Positions 1 to 12,839 are shown, counted from the first letter of the stretch. The stretch is DNA of 64,000 nt from Pachypanchax playfairii (GCA_006937955.1 SSNP01000093.1:1331768-1395767), one strand, 5' to 3'. The notes: generated from the sequence alone by a model not told the origin. A program made the numbers and translations.

Positions 1-577
1 ACTGGTTAGGCCACTCCAGGACCTTGAAATGCTTCTTACGAAGCCACTCCTTCGTTGCCCGGGCGGTGTGTTTGGGATCATTGTCATGCTGAAAGACCCA
101 GCCACGTCTCATTTTCAATGCCCTTGCTGATGGAAGGAGGTTTTCACTCAAAATCTTACGATACATGGCCCCATTCATTCTTTCCTTTACACGGATCAGT
201 CGTCCTGGTCCCCTTGCAGAAAAACAGCCCCAAAGCATGATGTTTCCACCCCCATGCTTTACAGTAGGTATGGTGTTCTTTGGATCCAACTCAGCATTCT
301 TTCCCCTCCAAACACGACAAGTTGAGTTTCTACCAAAAAGTTCTATTTTGGTTTCATCTGACCATATGATGTTCTCCCAATCCTCTTCTGGATCATCCAA
401 ATGCTCTCTAGCAAACCGCAGACGGGCCTGGACGTGTCCTGGCTTCAGCAGGGGGACACGTCTGGCACTGCAGGATTTGAGTCCCTGGCGGCGTAGTGTG
501 TTACTGATGGTAGCCTTTGTTACTTTGGTCCCAGCTCTCTGCAGGTCATTCACTGGGTCCCTCCGTGTGGTTCTGGG
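1..577 (-). mobile_element. Truncated Tc1 transposon fragment (transposase pseudogene)
   Basis: The minus strand encodes the middle of a Tc1-type transposase nearly identical in sequence to the two intact copies at 20771-22372 and 29105-30706. It runs off the left window edge and stops abruptly at about 577, at the codons matching transposase residues around 80. The N-terminal DNA-binding part and the nearby terminal inverted repeat are missing on this side, where the sequence changes directly into a pentanucleotide repeat. It is therefore a dead copy, lying in an upstream intron of the TRAF gene. The match includes the codons for the first catalytic Asp (WSDETK) and the HDNDPKH motif. Confidence 0.9.
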
Positions 578-589
578 ACTACAAATTTA

Positions 590-680
590 TTGGTATGGTA
601 TGGTATGGTATGGTATGGTATGGTATGGTATGGTATGGTATGGTATGGTATGGTATGGTATGGTATGGTATGGTATGGTA
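590..680. repeat. (GGTAT)n microsatellite
   Basis: About 18 perfect copies of GGTAT directly follow the broken edge of the Tc1 fragment, in the intron before the first TRAF exon of the window. Confidence 0.97.
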
Positions 681-920
681 ACAAAGTTCTAATGTTTGTG
701 AATGTTTTATTGAAACCGAAGCATGTCAGAGACACATTATTACTGTTCTTTTATTTAAACAAGTTGTAAACACAGGGTTGACATAAAGCTCCCAGCTGAC
801 ATGGAGAAAGGCAAGTTTCAAGAAATAAGAGATATAATGCATTTGAAACACCTAGTCCCTGTTGGGACTCTGCCCACTGGATCTGTTTTTAAAAGGGTTT
901 TCTTTTTGCAGGTTTTCCAG

Positions 921-3900
921 GACAATTGTTGTAAACGAGAAATCTCCAGTTTAGAGGTTTACTGCCCCAACTCCCCAGCATGCACCTCGGTCACAACGCT
1001 GAACCAGCTGCAGGTAGATTCCAAAAACAAAGTTTAGTCCAAGAACTCCTATAGTTTGTGTTCATGCTGAATGTATACAGTACTGGTAAAGAAAGAATAT
1101 TTTCATTTTAATGTTCTAGGTATCAGGATATTAAAAATACTTAAATTCTTACAAGGTCTTAATGTATGCTAAATACAACATCTAATTGATTAATAGAGTT
1201 ATCTGGTTGGTGTGTGTGTGTTTTAACACAATATTCCTACAAGAAACAGACCACATCTGTGCTAATAAATGGATACATCTAAATTTGGATTGACTTGAGA
1301 AGCTCACCTGTGTTAAACTCGTTAAGCAGATTCTTTCACTGTCAGTTTGTCTCAATCTTGTTACATCATTTCATCCTGTCCAGGACCACTTGAGGTCATG
1401 TCAGTACGAGCAGCTTCAATGCACCAACCTCGGCTGCAGTGAGGTTCTGCAGAGGAGGTACCTAGAGGAACACCTGACCAACATCTGTCCTCATCGTGAG
1501 GAGCCCTGTCCCCACTGCAGGCAGCTACTGCAGATCAGCCTGATCCAGGTAACATCTACCCACCTGCTGTGGATCCAGCCAGTGGTTTACACAATAAACC
1601 TGATGATCAGACTCATAACAAAACAATCAAGGAGTTGTGGCAATTGCTGCGAAACTGAGGACATGTGCTCTCAAGAAGCTGAGTGACTGACCTAGTGGCG
1701 GCTGGTGAAATGTATTTTGGGTGCTTCGGGGCGGTCGTAGGAGGATGGGTCAAATGCAGAGCCAATTCTCCCCACCAAGGATTAATACAGGAGATACAAT
1801 TAAATTAATTAAAGAAATTAGTACAAACTACTTAGTGTAAAACCTTTAAAAAACATTTTCAGTTTCAGTTAAATATTTAACAAAGACATCAATGGTAAAG
1901 GGCTGTCAATCGTGAAATTAAAAAAACTCACCAGAACAGGTCGATCTAGTTCATTTAAAGGCAGTAAAGAGGATTTTGCCCTGAATGAGAAGCTCAATGG
2001 TTGTTTGTCGTTTTTTGAATAATGTGCATGCGTTTTAGCCCCCCCCCTTCCCCCAAAGCCAAAAACAACTCCGTTAGAAATTTGCATAGGAGTCTCCCCT
2101 TGTTTGTTTAATGGCATCGCTGGAGTTTTTTCTGGAACTACTAAAACTTTATTTCTTTTGATTGTGTCAGGATCATCAACGGTAAGAGGCTGTTCATTGT
2201 TACTCTTGGCAGTACAAGTGTGAATGACAACCTAACAATCAATAGATTAATGAACCCGTTTCGTTATCTATTGGCTACTGGATATTTACATTATATTTAC
2301 ATTGATGATTTATGAATATTATATTAAATATTAAAACGCATGTGCACTATTCTAAAAATGACAAACAGCCGTTGAGCTTCTCATTCGGGGCAAAATTCTC
2401 TTTACCACCTTTAACATGGTTTCTGTTAAACATATTTTCATGTATTCTGCCATTTAGAAGTTGAAATGGATAATCTTACGGTACTTAACCTGTTTTGGGC
2501 GCTAGAAAATCACCCTTCATTTAATTATTTTCTCTGCGTTTATTGGCTAAGTTCTTCCATTTGGCAATGCAGATCTGTTATTTGCTAATTCGATCTAAGT
2601 GCCCGCCTCCTGAGGGCGCTTTCTCCAGCGCCCCAGAGCTGAACTAGACACATGAGAAGTGAAGAAGCAGGAGGAAGTCATATTTTACAAAGCAATTTCT
2701 GTCTTTCAGAAATCATTTATACAATCCTCTCAGTGTATAAATATACATATGAGTGTTTTTAACTCTAAATACATGTAATTTTTAGAAAAAAAGTCTTATT
2801 TGTTGTCACATTATGTTTTTGATGGGGAAGGCAGCGCTCTAGCACCCTCTATTGGCCAGCCGCTCCTGGACTGACCTCTGATCAGCTTAAATTATCTGCT
2901 CTAATGAGCCCAACAGTGCTTAGCTACAAACAAACTGCTTCATCTAAAACTACTGCTAATAAACATTTTCATCACTTTCCTGTTGTGGATCATCAACATT
3001 GTGAAATTGTCATGATATTGGTACATGAAGAGGACACTAGCAGTGTTTATGTTAAGTATGATGTTTTCATGCAAATTGCTGAATTTGCTTCTCTTGGGAT
3101 TTAGCCACAAGTTTCCATCACAAGATAAACATGAAACATTAACAGTAGTTTGTGGTGATTCCTTGCTACGTAGGGCCATCAGAGGTTGTGTCCAGAAGTG
3201 GAGGTGAAGTGCCCTGATGGCTGCTCCAACAATATCCCCCGACAGAAGGTAAGATCACCCTATGAATCGCACCACAAACCTGCATACAGTTGCCTACAAA
3301 CTCTGGGTATAAAACTTATTATAGAGGATTGTGTTCAGCATAAAGCAGGTGAGAAAGAAGTGAAACCTGGCTTATTGACTGGGGGACTGGATACAAGATT
3401 CATGAGAAATAAAATGTTTTTAGAAATATAAAGATGGACCAAGACCAACAAAAACAAGCTGTGTATCTGTTACAAAAACAAAGACGGCCTTTGAATTGAC
3501 CAATAATTTAGGCTGCTATGGAGGCTTACAGCTGTTGTTTCTGGAGTTGTGGAGATGCAGGATGTAGAATGTTGAAATCAAACCACATGATCCAGATCCA
3601 GGAATCATCTGTCAAAGAAGGTCCTCTCAGACTCATCAGTGTCTGGTTCCTCTGGCCTGTGATCAGACATTATCAGATAAAATGTTTCTGTGTTCTCATC
3701 CTGCAGCTGATGGAGCACAGAGGGTGGTGTCCTGAGGTCCACACTGACTGCTCCTACAAGAAGTTTGGCTGCTCTGTGAAGGTGAGTTCATCTGATTTGT
3801 GACCCATCGACAGTGTTGGGAATGTTACTTTTAAAAAGTAATTAGTTATAGCTACTCACTTGTTCCAAAAAGTAACTGAGTTAATAACTGAATTACTCTA

Positions 3901-6900
3901 CAAAAAGTGACTAGTTACCTGAGAAAGTAACTGACTGCATTACTAAAAAAAACAAAATTCATTGTACGATGCAAATAACACTTGGCAACAAAACTGATTC
4001 TTCTTCAATACGTAGTCTGTCAGCACCAGGGATCAAACCCCAGTCCTCTGGATGAGAGGCGAGCGCACTCCCACTAGACTACAGTGACCAGCTTATTTTC
4101 CAAGCCACCCAGCCCCCATATAACCATGTGTTTGTGTGTGTGTGTGTGTGTAGCCACATTATGCAGTTTGTTTTATTGATTTGTAATGCACTGCATTTTA
4201 TGTTCACTAACAATAACAGCGTTGTAACATTGGAAATTGTAATTAATTAGATTATTCCGTTACTGAAAATCCAACCATGTTGCATAATATAGTATTACAA
4301 ACTCGATGACTTTTCTGAGCTCACTGTGTTGCATGTGTGACAGGGTAAAAGAGGGAAGGTGAATCTGCATGAAGAGGCTGCTGTCAGTCATCACATGCTG
4401 CTGGTCCTGAGGAGCAACACTCACCTGGAGCAGAAGGTACAGATTCTATAATCTACATGGATGAGGTGGACACTCAGGTGTTCACCAGGTTTCATTAGGT
4501 GTCATCTGTTCAGTGCTCACAGTCAAACTTCCTTTGAAGTGCTTAGTAGTTAATAAACAATTTTAAACCCGGGGTTCTTTTTAGTTTGTAAGGAACTAGC
4601 TCTGGTAAATTCGGGATTTTTAGGGGGGGGGGGTGACATGTTCATGCAACAGACTTTTTATCATTATTGTTATTATAAAGTTAAAACATTGCCGCCCTGA
4701 GAAAAGGCGTCTTTCCTGCTTTTTGCATCTGGGCTGTCATCAAACAACAACCCAGGAAGCTGGATTTGTGTTTATATCCAGCAGCAAACTTCAGTATGAG
4801 AACATGAATGTCTGAAATGAGCCCTGAAATGTCTTTCTCATTCAGATTAACTTAACTGAATCTGTGCTGACATGCTGGTGTGAAATGAACTTGTTGAGAT
4901 GAAATTTGTAATGAATTGGTGCTATAAGAATAAACTGAATAAGAAACTTATTATTATTCTTTAGATGTTTCCACTTGTTGCTTTGTTGAACTTCATAAAA
5001 TGTGTGATAAAAAGGACTGAGGCAAACCCATGTGTGAATCAGCAGATGGACTAGTAGCAGGTCTCCATGGGAGTGAGGCTTCATCTTTAATTGTTCACAT
5101 AATTTTTGGGAGTCAGAAGCCTCGAATCAGAGCTTCACCTGAAACTGCCCTTCAGAGCTGTGGTTGAGGTGTTCCATCACTACTGTCTGGTTTAGAACAA
5201 TATCACACATAATACTGGTTCAAACAAACAATACAGTCAGGTCCATATATATTTGGACACTAACACAAGTTTTGTTATTTCAGCTGTTTACCCAAACATA
5301 TTCAAGATACAGTTATATAATCAACATGACCATCAGCTTTAATTTGAAGGGATTCACATCCAGATTGGAGGAAGGGTTTAGGAATTGCAACTCTTTAATA
5401 TTTCACCACCTCTTTTTCAAGTCACCAAAGGTAATTGGACAGTTGACTCAAAAACTTTTTATGGACAGGTGTGGGCTGTTCTCTCATTAATCCATCATCA
5501 ATTAAGCAGGTAAAAGGTCTGGAGTTGATTCCAGGTGTGGCATTTGTATTTAGAGGCTGTTGCTGTGAACCCACAACATGCGGGATAGTGGAAAGGTTTA
5601 GCGTGGTCGAATCAACAGTTTGATATATTCTGAGAAAAATAGAGAGTCCTGGTGAGCTCCGGAATTCCAAAGACCTGGACGTCCACAGAAGACAACAGTG
5701 GTGGATGATGGCAGGATCCTTTCCATGGTGAAAACAAATCCCATCACAACATCCACCCAAGTGGAGAACATTCTTCAGGATGAAGGTGTACAAGTATCTA
5801 AGTCTACCATAAAGAGAAGACTTGATGATTGCAGAGGGTTCACCACAAGGTCAAACCATTAATCAGCCTCAAATATCGAAAGGTCAGGTTGAATTTAGCC
5901 AAAAAACATCTAAAAAAACAGCCGAGTTCTGGACCAGCATTCTGTGGACAGATGAAACTAAGATCATGAGCTTGGAACAGCTCATGATCCAAAGCACATC
6001 TTGTGTAAAACATGGTGGAGGCAGTGTGATGGTGTGGGCGTGTCTGGCTTCCACTGGGTCACTAGTGTTTATTGATCATGTGACAGTAGACAGAAGCAGC
6101 TGGATGAATTCTGAAGTGTTTAGGGATCTACTTTCTGCTCAGATTCAGCCAAATGCAGAAAAGCTGATTGGACGGCACTTCACAGTCCAGATGGACAACG
6201 ACTCAAAACATACTGCGAAAGCAACCCAGGAGGTTCTGAAGGTAAAGAGGAGGAATATTCTGAAATGGTTGAGTCAAACAGCTGTTCTCAGTCTGGCATT
6301 TCACTTCCTGAAGACAGAACTGAAGACAGAAAGACCCACAAACAGCAACAAATGAAGACAGCTGCAGTAAAGACCTGGTAAAGCATCACAAAGGAGGAAA
6401 CCCAGAATCTGGTGATGTCCATGGGTTCCAGACTTCAGCCAGTCATCGTCTGCAAAGAATTCTCAACAAATAATTAAAAATGAAAATTTTATTTATATTA
6501 TTAATTTGTCCAGTTACTTCTGAGCCCCTGAAACGAAGAGACTAGTTGTAACACCCAAACGTTTCATAGGACATTTTTGTTTGTTTTTTTTTGCACTTCA
6601 ATTCTAAATTATTTCATTTCAGATCCAATGTGGTGACATGCAAAGCCCAAATCATGAAAATTGTGTTGCTGTCCAAATATTTCTAGGCCTAATTGTATGT
6701 TCAGAATAAAAGCATACTGAAAGACCTCTAATCGTGGTCTCCTCTGACAGGTGGAATCACTCCAGGAGGAGGCAGTGATGAAGCAGCAGGAGGTTCAAAC
6801 AGACAGTGTCCTTCTCACCACCAGGCAGCACAAGCAAATCAGGCCCCTGCTGCAGCAGAGCAGTAACCTCGAGCACATGATCACCAGCACTCAGGTTGTT

Positions 6901-9900
6901 CTATGTTTTAAATATGAGTCTTTTTTAACACCCCTCCGTCCTGATCAGTTCTCCTTTATTCCTGGCCCCTGCTGCCATTGAACTTTTAAATAATTAGCTC
7001 TATTTACTGTCTTTTTAATTTTGTTTTGTTTGATTTGTCTTTAGAGAGTGAACTGAATTGGTTGCTTGTTTGCTGCAGGATTAATTTCCCAAAGGAGATA
7101 ATGAATCCTTGAGCGTTCTCTGACAGCAGATTTTATTTTTTAAAAGTTATTTGTTACACCAAACACTTCATTAACACTGTTTACATACATACATGAATTA
7201 CTAAGAAATTACCTGGTGGTACATATATAGAAAGTCTTGGTAAATACTTATAAAGTACAGCAGAAAGTACTCAGCTCTTTATCGAGTCAAACTCATTTAT
7301 AAAGCACATTTTAAAAACAGCCATTGTTGACTAAAGTGCTGTATACTATGTGTTGTACCAAGTGCTTTATAAAGGGAAGTACACCTGAACCTATGCTACC
7401 TGTATGCAGAAGGCAGATCCAGGTCCTGCAGTTTGGAAATCTCTGTGCTGGGGTTTCTTCTGTAGAATCAAATAGGACATGCAGTCCTTACAGTCACAGA
7501 AGTTATTTGACTGGTTGTTATCTTTCTGTTCCTGTGTGGGATTAGAGGAGTCTGTGCAGGCAGGAGGAGACCCTGTCCTCTGTCCAGCTGGATGTTCAGC
7601 AGGTGTCTGAGGGACTGGGTCCCAGCCTGGATGAACTGGACCAACTCAAAAGGTCTCTGGATGCTGTGATGCAGGACGTGTTGGCAGCTGAAGCCCTCCA
7701 AGAGCACATAGGTAAGACAAGATCTGCTGTAAACAGCCTTCCTGTCTGGTCTGAGTTAACTTCTCTATTAATCTGATCCTTTGTTTAATGGTCACCTGAA
7801 CTTATGTTCAAATCTAACCAAGTGTACAAAACACACAGCTGATTCATTACAAAATCAAAATTATCATGTAAAAACTGTGAGTGAAAAACTAAATCCACCC
7901 TGCCCTCTGCTGGACCTAAGAGGGTCAATGTCATCAAGGAGCTGCTGATCAGATGTATTCATCTGTGTGAGCTCCACTATTAAAGCAGGTGTTCAGTCAG
8001 TTGTAGGGTCTGGAGCATAATCTGGGAAGGTTAAAGGCAATTTTCAAGTTATTTATAGTCCGTTATTCTACAGAGACAAAAAAAGATTAGTCTGAGGTGG
8101 AAAACATTTAAGACAATCTTCCTGGAATGAACGTTCCAGCAGACTCTCCCCGAGTTCAGACCATGAAATACTCAGAGAAACAACAAACTCAACAGCTCTA
8201 TCGAAGACCTGCAGGTCTCAGTTAGCAGGTTAAAGTTCATTACAGGACAGAGAAAACGGCTGATTTGGAAGAATTCCAGGAGAACTGTCTAAAAAGAATT
8301 TGGCATCATGAGGATAATGAATCAAAAGACTTAGTGTCCTTTGAACAAAGTAGAAATATTTACCCATAATGCACAGTACCAAGTTTGAAGAAAAACAAAC
8401 AGCATATCACATACACTTCTGCCCAGCTGTCAGCGCAGAGGTGGGTAACCGATGGTTTGGGCTTGTTCTGCAGCACCACGACCTGAACACCTTGCAGTCA
8501 CTGATGACCTCTGACCTCTGAATACCAAAGTCTTTTAAATTAAAATGTGACACTGACAGCTGAAACTTGGACCAAACTGGGTCATGAACCAGAACCATGA
8601 TGCAACTGATCTACAACAGAATGAAGAAGAAGTGCTGTGATGAGTCAGTCAAAGTCCAGACCTGAACCTGACTGAGATGCTGGTGGGACCTTCAGAGAGC
8701 TGAGCTGATATCTGCAAATCTCAAAGATCTGAAGTACAATGTGAAGAAGAACTACGTCATGTTGATGTTGCTAAAGGAGGATCTACATGCAGCTGGATCA
8801 CCAGGTGGACTTGGTTTTTCACACGCAGCTTTTCTATGATGGTTTTGTTTAATATACTGCTCAGACCATTTAAAGCAGTACAAAATAACTTTCAAAACTT
8901 TAAACTACAGTTTTGAAACTTGTCGAACTGGATGCTCACCGAAAAACATGTTCATCTTCATATTAGACACTCTGGACGCCTCTGGTTCCCTTGTATGACG
9001 CTTAGTAACTTCAGTAATTCGGGTCACAGCTGGAAGTGGTGTTCTGATGATTAATGCTGCCCCGATGAAAACTGCCCCCATAGTTTGAATTGACAACTTA
9101 TTTCATAAAGAGATGTCATTAGAAGTTTATACAGTATTCTTGTTTATGGCGAGTGTGTCCTGTTAGGTATTTAAGCGTATTTTTATGATCCTTCCCTGAT
9201 ATTTTCTATATAAAAGCCCTCTGGGTCCTTATCGGCCATTGTTGGGTCCTTCTCCTCTGGTTATGTCCAAGTATTTGCCTGTCGCTCTGACGATGCAAAG
9301 AAAGTAAAAATAACATCATATTTAGTGTTTCTGTCCTGAGAGAATTTATTTGATAGGTCAAATGTATTTATGGAAAAATATAGAAACAAAAAATAAACAA
9401 TAAATCCATTTATTGAAGTTAAGACTGTAGGACGGCACATGTGCAGAAGGAATCGGTAGCACATCTCAACAGGTTGCATATTTCTACAGAACACCGGTTC
9501 CAGCAATGGCTGTCTGAGACACGACTGTGGAAAAGTTATTTAGTACTGCTTTAACTCCTGTAAATGTCGGGTATTTGTATAGCACTTTTCTAGTTATTCA
9601 AACCACTTAAAGCACTTTCACACTCGATATGTAAATCAGGGGGAGAAGGGAGGGGCTACCATTCGTATAACCCAATATGCAAATTGGGGGCAACATGGGG
9701 TTCAGTTTTTTTGATTTGATATGCCTTTATTGTCCCACGGGGGGAAATTACATGGAGATACAGAAAACAGCTTGACCTTCACTCTCCAAGACTGCCAGGG
9801 CACTTGTGCCCGGCACCAACTGCACAGGTCAGCTAAGGTCACACAGGAGAATACATAAGTACATACATACACACATCCATCCATACTTACATCTGGACAT

Positions 9901-12441
9901 TTCCTTACCATTCCACACTTCATCGGGCGTTTTCCCGGGAGCATCTCAAACAACTACGGAAGCCTCTGCTCACCGCTCAATAAGCCGAGCTCTGATTGGT
10001 TCTTTTCACAGTAGCCCCAGCTGTTAGCTTTTTGACTGATTCCTCTCTGCATCTTTCTTTTCCTCTGATTGGATTTCGTCGCTGTCGCTGAGATCAGTTT
10101 GTCAAACTAAATGCAGATCTATGCAGAGTTTATATCAGTTACCCAGTCAGGTTTGAGTCATGGTTGCCAAAAACGTTAGAAGAACGACTGACTTTAGTGA
10201 TGTAGTAGGTGTAAAATATTCAAAAAAATGTTGTGCTGCATGACATGTAGTGTAAAACCCGTGGTAAAACCCGTCACCACCCGTCCACCACCGTCATTTG
10301 AATGACATTCTTCACCTCAAGCAAGTTGGTGGCAGTAATGCACGAATTCCTTGTTTGCTAGTCGTGAATGATTATAAAAAAGAAGCGCGTGTTAACAGGT
10401 ATTCATGTAAACATTCAGAGAAATACACACAAGAAAGGAATTTACAAAGGTTTTTAGTGGGAGAATTGGATTGGAGTACATTAACTGGACATAAAAGGAT
10501 TGTTTTTGTTCAAGATGATGGCTCTGTGATGGTGAGTTACATTACATTATTTTTCCTTTGGAGTGCATCAGGGCAGTTTCAGCAGGGAGTAGTATCACAG
10601 ATAAAAGCAGCAGGAAAATATCTAAAAGAATCGACATAGAAGAAGCAGGACTTTTTGTGTTTTCTGTTTGTTGTTGTTATTTACTGGTTTCAGAGCAACT
10701 CTTTACAAAAACCGGTTGTTTCGCTACGTCTGTTCATTTCCCTCCGAATCAGCGCAACTTAACCTTCTATCAAGGAAGATGGCTCACTCACATACACAAA
10801 GCAGGAACACAGCAGGGTCTTGACAGTGGATCAACCGCGGTTCCTTTTGGAGAACAAAAACAAACGTTCTGACCACCAATCTAGAACAGAGCGATCGTTC
10901 AGAAAAACTCCAGAACCTTCCTCAGCTAGTCCCTTTTTAAATATAAATGTGTAATATGGACATAGAGTGTCAAAAACCCAGAAATATGTAACATACTGCC
11001 AACAGGAGGTAAAAACACTAACGGGTTAAATAAAAACTGTGCCCCCCCCAAAATAAACTGCTGCCCCCCTCACCGGGTCTGATGTAACTCCAAGTCAATC
11101 AGACTTCTGTGAAATCAAACTGTTCACTTAGGAATCTACACTGATTGACTATCAATTTCACATGTTTTTGCACAAATGAAATGGACAGCAAGTGGAAATT
11201 ATCGGCAATTAGCAAGACATCCTCAATAAAGGAGTTTTTCTGCAGGTGGTGACCACAGACCACTTCTCACTTCCTGCTTTCTGGCTGATGTTTTGGTCAC
11301 TTTGCTGGTTTGCTGGTTTGGCTGTGGGTCAGTAATGATGTGGAGCGTGGGGGTGGCATTTCTTTGGGGGGCTGCACAGACTGGAGATTTTCCACTTTAA
11401 TTTTGAGTGTGACTCCAAATCCAGACCTCCATGGATTGAAACATTAGATTTCCATTGATAATTTTTGTGTGATTTTGCTGTCACACATTCAACTATGTAA
11501 AGAACAAAGTATTTTGTTGTGTTCACTTTATTTTTTTGAACAGTGTATATTATGTTCTTTTTATTGTGATTGTATATATATGTAAATTCAACATTTTCTT
11601 GGGAAATGTTCACATTTTTAGGGAATAAATGTGACTGAAAAGGAGGCTGATGAGTTTAAGTTTAACCCTTCAAATAGTAAAAAAAACTAGTTAATAAAGT
11701 TAGGCCATAATTTTAAACGTTAATGATAAGTCATTAGAAAACTTGTTACACTGTCAGATGATGCCAAACCTTCAATGAATCCTTTTTTTGTGTTTCCATA
11801 AAGAGAAAACTCAAACCCTTTTGTAAAACTGACATTGGTATTTTCTTCATCCAGAGTCGTTAGAGGAAAATCTAAAACGTCATTCAGGTCTTCTGGATCT
11901 TCACGCAGCTCAACTCAGTTTCAACAAACAGCACCTGCAGGAGCTTGAGGTAACCTCTTATGATGGCAGGCTCATCTGGAAGATTGAGGACTTCAAAAAA
12001 AAACAGGAAGCTGAAGCCAGTGGTCAGCCGCCGTGCCTGAGCAGCGTCTCATTCCACACTGGACGCTGTGGCTACAAAATGGCCATCAAAGCCTACCTGA
12101 ATGGGGATGGTGATGGAAGGGGAACTCATCTGTCCCTTTATGTGGTTCTGATGCCAGGAGACTTTGATGCATTGCTGCCGTGGCCTTTCAGACAAACTGT
12201 GTCTTTATCTGTTCTTGACCAAAGTGGTGCTCGGAACCACCAGAGTTTGAGCTTCAAACCTGACCCAACAAACAAATGCTTCCAAAAGCCTGCTGCTAAC
12301 ATTGTGAGCAACGTGGCTGTCGGATTTCCATGCTTCATTCCCCTCAACATCCTAGAAACTCCCCAGAATGCAGCGTACATTAAAGACGATACAATCTTTG
12401 TGAAAGTTAAGGTGGATACGGCAGGTTTGGAGCAGCTGTAG
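921..12441 (+). CDS. traf5: TRAF5-like TNF receptor-associated factor, 3' eight coding exons (partial)
   Basis: Cytoplasmic adaptor family linking TNF-receptor-type receptors to NF-kB and MAPK signalling. Coding exons: 921-1013, 1384-1548, 3174-3248, 3707-3781, 4344-4436, 6751-6894, 7564-7711 and 11855-12441 (TAG stop). All have GT-AG borders and the frame is continuous for 459 codons. The first five exons carry Cys/His TRAF-type zinc fingers (DNCCKRE, CPEVEVKCPDGC, WCPEVHTDCSYKKFGC). The next two are Gln/Leu/Glu-rich coiled coil. The last holds the MATH domain (YDGRLIWKIEDF to YIKDDTIFVKVKVD). Spacing and wording of the fingers fit TRAF5 better than TRAF3 or TRAF2. The RING exon would lie left of the window; human TRAF5 is 557 aa. 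The MATH domain lacks the conserved serine pocket (see findings). Gene identity inferred from recalled family sequences. Confidence 0.88.
1693..2868. mobile_element. Non-autonomous hAT-type element with 8-bp target duplication
   Basis: The 1,176-bp element starts TAGTGGCGGCTGG and ends CCAGCCGCTCCTG, imperfect inverted termini. It is flanked on both sides by GACTGACC (1685-1692 and 2869-2876), the 8-bp target-site duplication typical of hAT. There is no transposase-like ORF. Inside are two roughly 80-bp inverted arms at 1957-2038 and 2333-2413. It sits in the intron between the second and third TRAF exons of the window. Confidence 0.8.
3811..4290. mobile_element. hAT-like dispersed repeat beginning CAGTGTTGGGAATGTTAC
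   Basis: It starts CAGTGTTGGGAATGTTACTT followed by degenerate AGTAACTnAGT motifs. A second copy of the same start is at 63866 to the window end. The right border was not resolved; I see no clean matching inverted terminus. A tRNA-like segment and a short GT run lie inside. Confidence 0.55.
4021..4092 (-). repeat. tRNA-like segment (SINE head or tRNA pseudogene)
   Basis: On the minus strand it reads like a degraded tRNA gene: a TAGTCTAGTGGGAGTGCG A-box-like block followed at normal distance by a GGGTTTGATCCC B-box. The acceptor stem does not pair well and there is no clear terminator, so it is more likely SINE-derived than a working tRNA gene. Confidence 0.5.
5234..6695 (+). pseudogene. Decayed Tc1/mariner-type transposon
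   Basis: Flanking TA dinucleotides (5232-5233 and 6696-6697) enclose a 1.46-kb element. Its left end, CAGTCAGGTCCATATATATT, is inverted imperfectly at the right end (GTCCAAATATTTCTAGGC). A broken transposase reading frame lies inside (best stretch 5822-6355). Recognisable motifs are ILWTDETKI, VKHGGGSVMVW and FTVQMDNDSKHTA, corresponding to the DDE region. Internal deletions and frame breaks make it inactive. It belongs to a different Tc1 lineage from the intact copies downstream and lies in a TRAF intron. Confidence 0.85.
7990..8860 (+). pseudogene. Heavily decayed Tc1-like remnant
   Basis: Several short stretches resemble a Tc1-type transposase gene in plus orientation, most clearly near 8650, where CAGTCAAAGTCCAGACCTG reads as the SxSPDLNxxEM motif before the catalytic Glu. 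No ORF, no defined ends. It lies in the last TRAF intron. Confidence 0.4.
9552..9790 (-). repeat. Partial SINE copy followed by a LINE-tail-like segment
   Basis: 9552-9712 matches the body and tail (not the tRNA head) of the SINE seen complete at 34338-34668. From 9716, TATGCCTTTATTGTCCCACG resembles the 3' tail of fish LINEs. The rest of this long TRAF intron (about 9.8-11.8 kb) shows nothing I can assign. Confidence 0.55.
11855..12441 (+). CDS. traf5: TRAF5-like last exon: end of coiled coil plus MATH (TRAF-C) domain
   Basis: This is the terminal exon of the TRAF gene, listed separately because it holds the receptor-binding and trimerising domain. It follows a ttcttcatccag acceptor and completes a codon split by the previous exon. 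The MATH domain starts near 11959. Conserved MATH blocks are FHTGRCGYKM, YLNGDGDGRGTHLSLY and LLPWPFRQ. The family segment with three consecutive serines (FKPDPNSSSF in human TRAF3 and TRAF5) reads FKPDPTNKCF here, and the following IASG segment reads VAVG. The domain is otherwise full length, so these are substitutions rather than decay. Confidence 0.92.
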
Positions 12442-12833
12442 GAGGTTTTGTGATTTGTCACCTTAATGCTGTCTGGTATTTGCTTCAGGACTAAAGTGGA
12501 CTAAACAAAAATTGATCTGACTTACTGCCGTTGTTTAAATTTGCTACAGCAATCGTTACTAGTTAAAGGTCAAGGCAGTACAATTTTTTTAACTGAAGGA
12601 ACATTGTAGTGATAAAGGTGAATTTTGGTTTCCATGCTTTGCTCAGTGAACTATGCTGTTGGTTAAAACATCTTTCTGACTGCAAACACAGGAGAACTTT
12701 ATGACTCTGAGCTGAACAGGAGCCACAGAAATGTTTGTCATGATGTTCTAGGATCATATCAGGGATTATTTTAACCAAGTCTGGCTGAAGCTCAGGGGTT
12801 GTTATTACTGCCATTGTGTAAATTATTTGTTTT

Positions 12834-12839
12834 AATAAA
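12834..12839 (+). promoter_or_regulatory. Polyadenylation signal of the TRAF gene
   Basis: AATAAA lies 393 bases after the TRAF stop codon in an otherwise plain 3' UTR. It is the first good signal downstream. Confidence 0.6.

Noticed and set aside
165..692. Plus-strand frame of 175 codons at the left edge
   Set aside because: It is the antisense shadow of the Tc1 transposase; the same shadow appears at 21187-21783 and 29521-30117.
4021..4092. Functional tRNA gene
   Set aside because: A- and B-box-like blocks are present but the acceptor stem does not pair and it is embedded in a repeat.
12138..12461. Minus-strand 107-codon frame
   Set aside because: It lies antisense to the conserved TRAF MATH exon.
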